A stretch of DNA of 64,000 nt from Rhodovulum marinum (GTDB taxonomy: Bacteria > Pseudomonadota > Alphaproteobacteria > Rhodobacterales > Rhodobacteraceae): contig NZ_SLXP01000005.1 of assembly GCF_004343075.1 (NCBI RefSeq), positions 20,936-84,935 of the forward strand, read 5' to 3'. A program made the translations under genes and the position numbers. Under the pieces are notes generated by a model that had not been told where the DNA came from, did no database searches, and was given only the letters and a program-made list of their open reading frames with translations. Below, in pieces: positions 57,267-64,000 of this stretch (the stretch's first letter is position 1; each line of letters opens with the position of its first letter).

Positions 57267-57308
57267 TGCCCCGCCCCCAGGGCGAGGATGGCCGCCCGCC
57301 CGAAGCCG

Positions 57309-58760
57309 TCAGCCCGGCTTCTGCCCCACGGCGCGGCCTGCGCCGTCGGGGCGGGGCAGTGCCGCGTGGGCCGTGGCGATCCGGGACAGGCGATGCGCGA
57401 GGTCGGGGCCGGGCGGGCAGGAGCGGCGGGTCTCAAGGTTTACATGCAGGAGCAGGTGCTCGCCGGTGGCCAGCAGGGTCTCGCCCGAGAGCATCCGGTG
57501 GAACAGGTGCATCTTCTTGCCCGCCCCCTCCAGCACCGTGGTCTCGATGCGGAAGCGCTGGCCGGCATGGGCCTCGGCGAGGTGGCGGATATGGGTCTCG
57601 GCGGTGAAATAGCTGTTGCCGGCCGCGATGTAATCGGCGTCGCAGCCGATCATCTCCATGAACCGGTCGGTCGCGTCGGCAAAGGCGTAGAGGTAGCGCG
57701 ATTCGGTCATGTGGCCGTTGTAATCGGTCCAGTCGAGCGGCACCGCGCGGTCCTGGGTCACGATGGGCCGGGCGATGTCGCCCGCCGCGCCCTGCCGCGC
57801 CGCGTCGAAGCGGCGCAGATGCGCGCCGGCCCCTGCACCGGTCCATTTCAGCGCGCGCAGGAGACCCACCAGGTTGGTGTCGCGCGCGCGTTCCAGCTCG
57901 GCGATGGTGCGCGTGCCCGATTGCGCGTCGGACTGGTCGGCGATGGTGCGCACCAGCTCGTCGGTCAGCTCGGGCACGTCGGTCAGGTGCGACCAGGGCG
58001 CCTTGAGGCAGGGGCCGAACTGCGACAGGAAATGGCCCATCCCCTGCTCGCCCCCGGCGATCCGGTAGGTTTCGAAGAGCCCCATCTGCGCCCAGCGCAG
58101 CCCGAAGCCCAGGCAGATCGCCTCGTCGATCTCCTCGGTGGTGGCGATGCCGTCATGGACCAGCCACAACGCCTCGCGCCAGAGCGATTCGAGCAGCCGG
58201 TCGGCGATATGGCCGTCGATTTCGTGGCGGACGTGCAGCGGCGCCATGCCGATCCCGGTCAGCACCTGTTTCGCGCGGTCGAGCATGTCCGCTGGCGCGT
58301 CGGGGGCGGCCACCAGTTCGACCAGCGGCAGCAGGTAGACCGGGTTGAACGGGTGCGCGACCAGGACCGGGCAGCGCCGGGCGGCGGGCCCCTGAAGCGC
58401 AGACGGCGTGAAGCCCGAGGTCGAGGAGGCGAGGATCACCTCGTCGGCGCAATGTTCCTGCACCTTCTGGTAGAGGGTGCGTTTCAGGTCCAGCCGCTCG
58501 GGCACGCTTTCCTGGATCCATTCGGCCCCCCGGACCGCCTGCGAGATGCGGTCGACGACGATCACCGCGCCCTCGGGCGGCAGGGGCGTGTCGTAAAGGC
58601 CCGGCAGCGCGCGGCGGGCGTTCTCCATCACCCGGTCCAGCCGCGCGGCTGCGGCCGGGTCGGGGTCGAAGACGCGCACCTCCCAGCCCATGAGCGCGAA
58701 GCGCGCGGCCCAGCCCGCCCCGATCACGCCCGCCCCCAGGATCGCGGCGACCCCGGTCAT
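57309..58760 (-). CDS. Carnitine 3-dehydrogenase fused to a hotdog thioesterase
   Basis: 483 residues. The first 320 form a 3-hydroxyacyl-CoA-dehydrogenase-like enzyme: NAD-binding AAILGAGVIGAGWAARFALM (about residues 5-24), LVAHPFNPVYLLPLVELV (catalytic His) and IADRLLESLWREALWLVHDG. From about residue 345 a hotdog thioesterase domain follows (LDWTDYNGHMTESRYLYAFA). Such fusions are known for carnitine dehydrogenase with betainyl-CoA thioesterase. It oxidises L-carnitine to 3-dehydrocarnitine. The ATG overlaps the stop of the BKACE gene (ATGA), which cleaves that product. Confidence 0.88.
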   Translation of the reverse strand: MTGVAAILGAGVIGAGWAARFALMGWEVRVFDPDPAAAARLDRVMENARRALPGLYDTPLPPEGAVIVVDRISQAVRGAEWIQESVPERLDLKRTLYQKVQEHCADEVILASSTSGFTPSALQGPAARRCPVLVAHPFNPVYLLPLVELVAAPDAPADMLDRAKQVLTGIGMAPLHVRHEIDGHIADRLLESLWREALWLVHDGIATTEEIDEAICLGFGLRWAQMGLFETYRIAGGEQGMGHFLSQFGPCLKAPWSHLTDVPELTDELVRTIADQSDAQSGTRTIAELERARDTNLVGLLRALKWTGAGAGAHLRRFDAARQGAAGDIARPIVTQDRAVPLDWTDYNGHMTESRYLYAFADATDRFMEMIGCDADYIAAGNSYFTAETHIRHLAEAHAGQRFRIETTVLEGAGKKMHLFHRMLSGETLLATGEHLLLHVNLETRRSCPPGPDLAHRLSRIATAHAALPRPDGAGRAVGQKPG

Positions 58761-59677
58761 GCCGCCGTCCCCGGCGCACGTTTCACCAGGCCCAGCCGGG
58801 CGCGCACCGCGTCCGGGCCGATCACCCGCGCGCCCAGCCGTTCGATGATGCCGACCGCGCGGTCCACCAGTTGCGCGTTGGTCGCGGGCACGCCGCGGTC
58901 CAGCATCAGGTTGTCTTCCAGCCCCACGCGCACGTTCCCGCCCGCCAGCACAGCCGCCGCGACATAGGGCATCTGGTGGCGGCCCAGCGCAAACGCCGAG
59001 AAGGTCCAGCCCGGCGGCACCGCGTGCACCATGGCGAGAAAGGTGGTCAGGTCGTCGGGCGCGCCCCAGGGCACGCCCATGCACAGCTGGACCAGCGCGG
59101 GCGCCTGCAGCACGCCGTCGGCGGCCAGCCGCTTGGCCAGCCACAGGTGGCCGGTGTCGAAGGCCTCGATTTCCGGGCGCACGCCCATCGCGGTGATCGC
59201 CCGGCCCATGGCGGCCAGCATGCCGGGCGTGTTGACCATGACGTAATCGGCCTCGGCGAAGTTCATCGTGCCGCAATCGAGGGTGCAGATCTCGGGGCGG
59301 CACTCGGCGATATGGGCCAGCCGCTCGGCCGCGCCGGCCATGTCGGTGCCGGGGCCGGAGGGCGGCAGCGGCGCCTCGGGCGGGCCGAGGACCAGGTCGC
59401 CGCCCATGCCGGCGGTCAGGTTCAGCACCATGTCGGGGCGGGCGTCGCGGATGCGGTCGGTCACCTCGCGGAACAGGCGCGGGTCGCGCGACGGCGCGCC
59501 GGTGTCGGGGTCGCGGACATGGACATGCACGATCGCCGCGCCGGCCTCGGCCGCCTCGACCGCGGCCTGCGCGATCTGGGCGGGGCTGCGCGGCACGTGC
59601 GGGTTGCGGTCCTGCGTCGCACCGGAACCGGTCACGGCGCAGGTCACGAAGACCTCGCGGTTCATTTCGAGCGGCAT
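58757..59677 (-). CDS. BKACE family 3-keto acid cleavage enzyme (dehydrocarnitine cleavage)
   Basis: 306-residue TIM-barrel zinc enzyme of the beta-keto acid cleavage family, which splits a 3-keto acid with acetyl-CoA. Motifs: VFVTCAVTGSGATQDRNPHV (start, about residues 8-27), zinc-ligand AAIVHVHVRDPDTG, TLDCGTMNF, EAFDTGHL and GGNVRVGLEDNL. Partnered with carnitine dehydrogenase, its substrate is most likely 3-dehydrocarnitine, giving betaine and acetoacetyl/betainyl-CoA products. ATG 59675-59677 has AGGGGA 6 nt upstream; upstream Met codons lack one. Confidence 0.87.
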   Translation of the reverse strand: MPLEMNREVFVTCAVTGSGATQDRNPHVPRSPAQIAQAAVEAAEAGAAIVHVHVRDPDTGAPSRDPRLFREVTDRIRDARPDMVLNLTAGMGGDLVLGPPEAPLPPSGPGTDMAGAAERLAHIAECRPEICTLDCGTMNFAEADYVMVNTPGMLAAMGRAITAMGVRPEIEAFDTGHLWLAKRLAADGVLQAPALVQLCMGVPWGAPDDLTTFLAMVHAVPPGWTFSAFALGRHQMPYVAAAVLAGGNVRVGLEDNLMLDRGVPATNAQLVDRAVGIIERLGARVIGPDAVRARLGLVKRAPGTAA

Positions 59678-60205
59678 GAACATCCCCTGTTCGCACCGAT
59701 GATAATGCCGGGTCATGCCCCCGCGGCAAGTCCCGGGTCCCCCGCGCCCGCCCGCCGGGTGGCGGGCGTGCCACGGATGCAACGCCCGGGGCCTGGTGGC
59801 GGGTGTTCGGGCGGGGGGGGGAACGGCGGGGGGAACGGCGGCGGGCGGGGGCGGCACCCGGGGCGACGGCGCAGGTCCGGCGGCGTTCCGGGCGCGGCCC
59901 GGTGGCCTGCGCGGGCGCGGCGGGCCATGGATCGACCGCCCCGGTCCGAGGGGGCGGCGTCAGGCAGGGGGGGCGGCACCGGCCGGGGTTCGGCTTTTGG
60001 CCGCTGCGCCTTCGCGCGGGCGGGAGCGGCGGCCAAGGGCCGCCACGCCCCGGGCATGGGCCGGGCGGGGCGCCCGCGCTGCGGACCCGGGCATTGCCGA
60101 AGGCGCCCTGGGACAGGCTGCGCCGGGCGTACCCATGCGCGGGCGGGGCGGCCGGGCGGCGGCGGATCGCCACGCGCCCGGCCCGCGCCGCGCCGCCCGG
60201 CCGGG
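59678..60205. other. 528-bp gene-free GC-rich stretch
   Basis: No gene is supported. Open frames exist on both strands, but they are Gly/Arg/Pro-rich with no ribosome site or motif, as expected of very GC-rich spacer. There are G-runs (such as 59814-59820). No regulator of the carnitine genes is present. Nothing else is recognisable. Confidence 0.65.
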
Positions 60206-61249
60206 TCAGAACGGCATCGGGTGCGCCTTGTGGGCCAGCGCGATATCGGCCAGCACCTCGTCCGACAGGGTCACGTCGGCCGCGCCCAGCACGGTGCGCA
60301 ACTGCTCGGTCGAGGTCGCGCCGACGATCGGGACCACCGGGAAGGGCCGCTGCGCCACGAAGGCGATGGCCATCTGCGCGGGCACCAGCCCATGCGTATT
60401 GGCGATGCCCAGATAGGCCGCCACCGCCTCCCAGACGCGGGGGGTGATGCGGCCGTTCAGGTCGGGCTGGCGTTCGCGCCGCGTGCCGTCGGGGGTCACG
60501 TCGCCCGCGTATTTCCCGGTCAGCAGCCCCGCGGCCAGCGGCGTGTAGGCCAGAAGCGTGACGTCCTCGTTCACGCCCAGTTCCGCCAGGTCGGTGTCGT
60601 AATGGCGGCAGAGCAGCGAGTATTCGTTCTGGATCGACTGGGCGCGCGGCAGCCCGTGCGCCTCGGCCAGGCGCAGCCATTGCGCCATGCCCCAGGCGGT
60701 TTCGTTGGACAGGCCGAAATGGCGGATCTTGCCCTCGGCCACCAGCTCGCCCATCGTTTCCAGGCAGGCCAGCATGTCGTCCAGCGTGGCGGCCGCGTCC
60801 TGGCCCGAGGGGTCATAGGCCCAGTTCTTGCGGAAATGGTAGGAGCCGCGGTTCGGCCAGTGGACCTGGTAGAGGTCGATGTAATCGGTCCGCAGCCTGC
60901 GCAGCGAGCCCTCGACCGCCTCGCGAATGATCGCCGGCGTGATCGGCGCGCCGTCGCGCACCGCCTTCTGGCCCGCGCCGGTGATCTTGGTCGCCACCAC
61001 CCATTCGTGCCGGCGGCCGGTGTCCTGGAACCAGTTGCCGATGATGCGCTCGGTGCGGCCGACGGTTTCTTCCTTGATCGGGGCGACCGGGTACATCTCG
61101 GCGGTGTCCATGAAGTTCACCCCGCGGTCCAGCGCCAGGTCGATCTGCGCGTGGCCCTCCTCCTGGGTGTTCTGGCTGCCCCAGGTCATGGTGCCCAGGC
61201 AAAGGCAGGACACGGTCAGCCCGGTTCGGCCCAGCGCAACTCGTCTCAT
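60206..61249 (-). CDS. Aldo-keto reductase
   Basis: 347 residues, NADPH-dependent TIM-barrel oxidoreductase of the Tas/YajO-like group. Catalytic tetrad parts visible: FMDTAEMYPVAP (Asp/Tyr, about residues 46-57), VATKITGAGQK with the Lys, YIDLYQVHWPNRG with the His, and GLSNETAWGMAQW. The C-terminal cofactor site is VVPIVGATSTEQLRTVL. AGGGGA precedes the ATG at 61247-61249. Physiological substrate unknown. Confidence 0.92.
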   Translation of the reverse strand: MRRVALGRTGLTVSCLCLGTMTWGSQNTQEEGHAQIDLALDRGVNFMDTAEMYPVAPIKEETVGRTERIIGNWFQDTGRRHEWVVATKITGAGQKAVRDGAPITPAIIREAVEGSLRRLRTDYIDLYQVHWPNRGSYHFRKNWAYDPSGQDAAATLDDMLACLETMGELVAEGKIRHFGLSNETAWGMAQWLRLAEAHGLPRAQSIQNEYSLLCRHYDTDLAELGVNEDVTLLAYTPLAAGLLTGKYAGDVTPDGTRRERQPDLNGRITPRVWEAVAAYLGIANTHGLVPAQMAIAFVAQRPFPVVPIVGATSTEQLRTVLGAADVTLSDEVLADIALAHKAHPMPF

Positions 61250-61332
61250 GGTGGTCCCCTGTTCTTGTGGTCCCGCGCAGAGTTATCGGCTGAGGCGCCA
61301 AGAGCAACCCCCAAGCGCCACAGCCGGGGGGT

Positions 61333-61353
61333 CCGGGGGGCAGCGCCCCCCGG
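61333..61353. repeat. GGGGGGC hairpin
   Basis: CCGGGGGGC-AGC-GCCCCCCGG is a 9-bp perfect stem with a 3-nt loop, related to the hairpins of the composite repeat but without the AAGAAG tail. It stands 70 bp beyond the stop of the minus-strand DsrE-like gene. Confidence 0.65.
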
Positions 61354-61422
61354 CGGGTCGGCCCGGCGTCAGCCGGGGCGAAACCGGGACGCGGGCCGCC
61401 CGGGCCGGCCCTTCCCGGGGCC

Positions 61423-61860
61423 TCACGGCCGGACGTAGCTGAACCCGTTCTCCTGCAACTCGACCAGCCGCACCACGCCCGAGGGCACGATCCGCGCCTC
61501 GTCCAGCAGGGCGATTTCCCGGCCGGCCCTTGCGCTCATCTTGCGGTGGGTGTTGCCGCAGGCCGAAAAGGTCAGCCCCTCGCCCATCTCCAGCGCCATG
61601 GTCGAGATGCGGTCCTCCACCGGGCTTTTGCCGGGGATCAGCATGTTGAGGCCGGGGCCGTAGGCGACGACCTCGATCACCACCGCGTCGCCCTGCCCGC
61701 GGTAATGGGCGGCGAGGTTCTGCACGTTGTTCAGCGCCATGTTCATCAGCTGCGGGTCGGCCTGGTTGACATGGACGGCGACGTGATGGGTCCGCCCCTC
61801 GGCCCAGGCCATGGGCGCGGCGGCAAGGGCGGCCAGCCCCGCCAGTGCAAGTGGCTTCGT
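61423..61860 (-). CDS. Secreted DsrE-like protein, apparent ACG start
   Basis: About 145 residues, DsrE-type fold: HVAVHVNQADPQLMNMALNN (about residues 26-45) and VIEVVAYGPGLNMLIPG, with a Cys near residue 101 (FSACGNTHRKM). A signal peptide KPLALAGLAALAAAPMAWA precedes it, but the codon at the expected start, just 5 nt after AGGAG, is ACG (61858-61860). The next in-frame Met lies inside the signal peptide. Either ACG serves as a start, an upstream non-AUG start is used, or the base is a sequencing error. Distant relative of the gene at 30079. SOS-box region upstream is shared with imuA. Confidence 0.68.
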   Translation of the reverse strand, partial: TKPLALAGLAALAAAPMAWAEGRTHHVAVHVNQADPQLMNMALNNVQNLAAHYRGQGDAVVIEVVAYGPGLNMLIPGKSPVEDRISTMALEMGEGLTFSACGNTHRKMSARAGREIALLDEARIVPSGVVRLVELQENGFSYVRP

Positions 61861-61927
61861 GGTCTCTCCTCCCTTCAGGGGGCGGACGTGTAACAGGGGC
61901 GGGCCTTCGGGCAATGCGGGAAAAATC

Positions 61928-61956
61928 TTGAGAACATTTGATGAACATCTTACCTT
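61928..61956 (+). promoter_or_regulatory. imuA promoter with LexA box in the spacer
   Basis: TTGAGA (61928-61933), exactly 17 bp, then TACCTT (61951-61956). The SOS box at 61932-61946 overlaps the -35 and spacer, the expected position for LexA repression. Confidence 0.55.
61932..61946. promoter_or_regulatory. Alphaproteobacterial SOS (LexA) box
   Basis: GAAC-ATTTGAT-GAAC is an exact GAAC-N7-GAAC direct repeat (the GTTC-N7-GTTC box read on the other strand), 17 bp before imuA ATG. It should make imuA DNA-damage inducible, and lies in the region shared with the divergent DsrE-like gene. Confidence 0.85.
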
Positions 61957-61962
61957 TCCCCC

Positions 61963-62577
61963 ATGAGTACCCTCACCCGCGCCCCACACCGGGACCGCCC
62001 GGCCCTGACCCTGCTGTCGGAGATCGCGCTGCCGCTGGCCCGCGCGCATGAACTTTGCGGCCCGGCGCGGCACATGCTGGCGCTGCTGCTGGCGGGCGCG
62101 GCCGCGGGGCCGGTGCTGTGGATCGCACCGGCCTGGGCGCCCGCCCGGCTCTACCCCGACACGGTGGCCGAACGGCTGGCGCCGGGGCGGCTGATCCTGG
62201 TCCGCCCGAAACGGGCCGAGGACCTGTTGTGGTCGATGGAAGAGGCGCTGCGGGCCGGCGTGGTGCCGGTGGTGGTGGCCGAACTGCCCGAACCGCCCCC
62301 CCTGACCCCGGTCCGCCGGCTGCACCTGGCCGCCGAGGCGGGGGCCGGAACGGGGCACGGCGCGCCGCTGGGGCTGCTCCTGACGCCGGGCGCGGGCGGC
62401 GCGGCGGGGGTCGAAACCCGCTGGCACATGGCCCCGCGCCACGCGCCGGACCGGACCGCGTGGCACCTCGAACGCCGCCGCGCCCGCACCGCGCCGCCGC
62501 GCGCCTGGCGGCTCTGCGACACGGACGGCCGGCTGACACTGCACCCCGCCCCGCTCGGCACACCCGCGGGGGCCTGA
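61963..62577 (+). CDS. imuA: ImuA-like SOS mutagenesis protein
   Basis: 204 residues with RecA-like layout but no clear Walker A: IALPLARAHELCGPARHMLA (start, about 21-40), GPVLWIAPAWAPARLYPDTV, PGRLILVRPKRAEDLLWSME (about 74-93), ALRAGVVPVVVAEL and LTPVRRLHLAAEAG. These match the alphaproteobacterial ImuA family, which works with ImuB and the error-prone polymerase DnaE2 in translesion synthesis. A perfect LexA box controls it. The usual imuB-dnaE2 neighbours do not follow; instead repeats and a homopolymer tract lead to an MFS gene. Confidence 0.82.
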   Translation: MSTLTRAPHRDRPALTLLSEIALPLARAHELCGPARHMLALLLAGAAAGPVLWIAPAWAPARLYPDTVAERLAPGRLILVRPKRAEDLLWSMEEALRAGVVPVVVAELPEPPPLTPVRRLHLAAEAGAGTGHGAPLGLLLTPGAGGAAGVETRWHMAPRHAPDRTAWHLERRRARTAPPRAWRLCDTDGRLTLHPAPLGTPAGA

Positions 62578-62580
62578 CCC

Positions 62581-62645
62581 GGCGGCACAGGCCCGGCGGC
62601 ACAGGCCCGGCGGCACAGGCCCGGCGGCACAGGCCCGGCGGCATC
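62581..62645. repeat. Tandem 14-bp repeats after imuA
   Basis: GGCGGCACAGGCCC occurs four times exactly, starting at 62581, 62595, 62609 and 62623, with a fifth partial copy at 62637. It begins 3 bp after the imuA stop codon. Confidence 0.9.
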
Positions 62646-62656
62646 GCCACACCTCC

Positions 62657-62684
62657 GGTTTCGCCCCGCTTGCGCGGGGCGACC
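62657..62684. repeat. CGCCCCGC palindrome
   Basis: GGTTTCGCCCCGC pairs with GCGGGGCGACC. Same design as 57116-57144 and 52317-52345 with a different stem, as in RNA-like compensatory change. A GGGGGC...GCCCCC hairpin follows at 62691-62707. Confidence 0.68.
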
Positions 62685-62752
62685 CGCGCCGGGGGCTGAC
62701 GCCCCCGGCGCGGCCCGGTCCCGGCGATAGCCGCCCACATCCCACCTGTCCG

Positions 62753-62774
62753 CTTTTTCTTGGCCCAAATACTC
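62753..62774 (-). repeat. TATTT...AAGAA repeat tail, copy g
   Basis: On the minus strand GAGTATTTGGGCCAAGAA plus AAAG, closest to the copies at 6771 and 6958. No hairpin directly abuts it; the GGGGGC hairpin stands 45 bp to the left. Confidence 0.65.
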
Positions 62775-63045
62775 CCGGCGGCACAGCCCCCAAGCCGCAC
62801 GACCTCTGCCCCGGACAGAACCGCACCAAAAACCCTGCACCGATCACCAGCAGGTCCACCGTCCCAACACCCCGGAAACGCCCCTGTCCACCCCGCACGC
62901 ACCGGCATCCGGGACCTTCCCGACCGGCGCCCGGCCACAACCGTCCCATTCGCCCGAACCTGCCCAGCCCGCCCCCGACCCAAAGGCACACCAGCCAGAC
63001 CGGCCCCAACACACGCACCCGGCCTCGTGCCAGGCCGCCCCCCAT

Positions 63046-63236
63046 CCCCCCCCGGGGGGGGGGGGGGGGGGGGGGGGCGCGCCCCCCCCCCCGCCCCCCC
63101 CCCCCCCCCCGGCCCCCCCCCCCCCCCCCCCCCCCCCCCCACCCCCCCCCCCCCGCCCCCACCCCCCCCCCCCCCCGGCGGCGGGGCCCCCCCCCCCCCC
63201 CCCCGGGGGGGCGGGCCCCCCCCCCCCCGCCCCCCG
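63046..63236. other. C/G homopolymer tracts, low complexity
   Basis: Runs of 20-30 or more C broken by single A or G, preceded by a run of about 24 G. G-run followed by C-runs makes it self-complementary. No gene. Looks like sequencing or assembly noise of the same kind as 1-111. Confidence 0.8.
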
Positions 63237-63261
63237 GTCGCCTCGCGCAGCGAGGCGAAAC
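63236..63261. repeat. CGCCTCGC palindrome
   Basis: GGTCGCCTCGC pairs with GCGAGGCGAAAC. Fourth member of the CGCC-hairpin family, just after the homopolymer tract. Confidence 0.65.
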
Positions 63262-63370
63262 ACCTCCCCCGGCACCACGCCGGGCGGAGTCACCCCCGTC
63301 ACGGAAACGTCACCCCCATGTCGCTTTCCGCCCTGCACCTCATCCCCGCAGCGGCTAGCACGGAAAGGCC

Positions 63371-64000
63371 ATGCGCCTGATGATCTCCTTCGCCGCCCTG
63401 TTCCTTTCGGTCGTCCTGCTCCAGCTGTCCTCGGGCGGCGTCGGGCCGCTCGATGCGCTCTCGGGGCTGGCGCTGGGCTTTTCCACGGCCCAGGTCGGCC
63501 TCCTGGGTTCGGCGCATTTCCTGGGGTTCTTCGTCGGCTGCTGGTGGGCGCCGCGGCTGATGGGCACGGTGGGCCATTCGCGCGCCTTCGCGGCCTTTAC
63601 CGCGCTGGGGGCGATGGGGCTGATCGCGCACATGATGGTGGTCGACCCGCTGGCCTGGGCGGGGATGCGCATGGCCGTGGGCCTGTGCGTGGCGGGCTGT
63701 TACACGGTGATCGAGGCCTGGCTGAACGCCAAGCTGACCAACGAGACCCGCGGCCGGGCGATGGGCACCTACCGGATCGCCGACATGGGCGCGTCGCTGG
63801 CCGCGCAGCTGCTGATCGCGGTGCTGCCGCCGGCGGCCTATGTCTCCTACAACCTGCTTGCGCTGATCTGTTGCGCGGCGCTTCTGCCGCTGACGCTGTC
63901 CACCCTGCCCCAGCCCGAAACGCCCGAGGCCCCGCGCCTGCGCCCCGGCCTGGCCTTCCGGCTGTCGCCGCTGGCGACGGTGGGGGTGATCGTGGCGGGC
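63371..64000 (+). CDS. MFS transporter, YcaD-like, truncated by the window end
   Basis: The first 210 codons are present and run open to the window edge. ATG 63371 follows GGAAAGG. The translation starts MRLMISFAALFLSVVLLQLS and shows six hydrophobic helices. The YcaD/Mfs pattern is seen in GLLGSAHFLGFFVGCWWAPR (about residues 43-62), the helix 4-5 region with VIEAWLNAKLTNETRGRAMG (about 117-136) and TYRIADMGASLAAQL. Substrate unknown. Codon use is normal, so the gene itself appears sound despite the noise upstream. Confidence 0.85.
   Translation, partial: MRLMISFAALFLSVVLLQLSSGGVGPLDALSGLALGFSTAQVGLLGSAHFLGFFVGCWWAPRLMGTVGHSRAFAAFTALGAMGLIAHMMVVDPLAWAGMRMAVGLCVAGCYTVIEAWLNAKLTNETRGRAMGTYRIADMGASLAAQLLIAVLPPAAYVSYNLLALICCAALLPLTLSTLPQPETPEAPRLRPGLAFRLSPLATVGVIVAG

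Larger units (their letters stand above)
62578..63370. other. 793-bp gene-free region of repeats and homopolymers
   Basis: After imuA come tandem 14-bp repeats, a GGGGCG hairpin with GCCCCCGG palindrome, an AAGAAG-type tail (62753-62774), about 270 bp of C-rich sequence, C/G homopolymers (63046-63236), a further CGCC hairpin (63236-63261) and the MFS start. Open frames here are only Pro/Gly-rich by composition. The expected imuB is absent. Confidence 0.7.

Noticed and set aside
59803-60447. Gly/Arg-rich plus-strand frame in the spacer before the aldo-keto reductase
   Set aside because: No start signal, no domain, and it overlaps the real minus-strand gene end.
62760-63380. Pro-rich open frame through the C-tract
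   Set aside because: The coding appearance comes from poly-C (Pro codons) in a probable artefact.

Overview
The window is GC-rich (roughly two thirds G+C), densely packed chromosomal DNA from an alphaproteobacterium, most likely Rhodobacterales (Rhodobacteraceae/Paracoccaceae, Roseobacter-like). Support comes from the DmdB/DmdC-type acyl-CoA enzymes, a Hint-domain protein, the DUF3572/PleD neighbourhood, the GAAC-N7-GAAC SOS box typical of alphaproteobacterial LexA, an ECF sigma/anti-sigma/heavy-metal sensor cluster, and many small membrane proteins of Rhodobacterales type. No rRNA, integrase, transposase or CRISPR array is visible. One tRNA (Glu, UUC) is present.

Layout. 0.1-2.4 kb (minus): MATE exporter and two overlapping PaaI-type thioesterases. 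2.5-3.7 kb: ArsP_2-type metal exporter behind a Fur/Mur-like box. 3.7-11.1 kb: two paralogous MerR regulators, a DmdC-like acyl-CoA dehydrogenase, a small putative DNA-binding protein, a glutathione transferase, a thiolase and a FadJ-type multienzyme; this is a fatty/organic acid beta-oxidation locus, joined after a Hint protein and a sulfotransferase by a DmdB-like acyl-CoA ligase (12.8-14.4 kb). 16.4-21.0 kb (minus): a translationally coupled nucleoside salvage operon cdd-deoA-deoB-add-upp. 21.2-26.1 kb: prpE, then a self-contained phosphorelay (soluble kinase-receiver-Hpt protein plus NtrC-type sigma-54 activator). 26.2-31.2 kb: nadK, glyA, an alpha/beta hydrolase, cytochrome b561, a DsrE-like protein and small conserved proteins.

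31.2-36.4 kb holds the most foreign-looking material: an AT-rich zinc-ribbon membrane protein behind a palindromic repeat, lepA, a mosaic gene whose 5' half is about 42% GC while its 3' half has host composition, and an orphan type VI secretion Hcp-family gene. 36.5-39.4 kb: glpX, recJ and tRNA-Glu. 39.9-45.7 kb: a fumarylpyruvate hydrolase-like enzyme, a TetR repressor and a divergent RND efflux pair. 45.7-51.9 kb: cyclic-di-GMP signalling (an H-NOX-like protein that lacks the expected heme ligand, its HNOBA-GGDEF partner, and a PleD-like cyclase), a DUF4153 membrane protein, DUF3572 and a HAD phosphatase. 52.4-54.9 kb: ECF sigma factor, anti-sigma-like protein, periplasmic metal sensor and a four-EF-hand protein. 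55.0-61.3 kb: DUF983, NUDIX, an EamA transporter, a carnitine-degradation pair (carnitine dehydrogenase-thioesterase fusion and BKACE) and an aldo-keto reductase. 61.4-64.0 kb: a DsrE-like gene apparently starting at ACG, imuA under a LexA box, repeat-rich DNA with C/G homopolymer tracts, and the start of an MFS transporter.

Between genes there is a family of composite palindromic repeats: GGGGGGC hairpins followed by a TATTT...AAGAAG tail, and a separate CGCC...GGCG hairpin. Two 58-bp copies 5 kb apart differ at one base, and tails occur in inverted pairs. The homopolymer tracts at 1-111 and about 63046-63236 look like sequencing or assembly artefacts. All functional statements come from reading motifs by eye; no database search was run.
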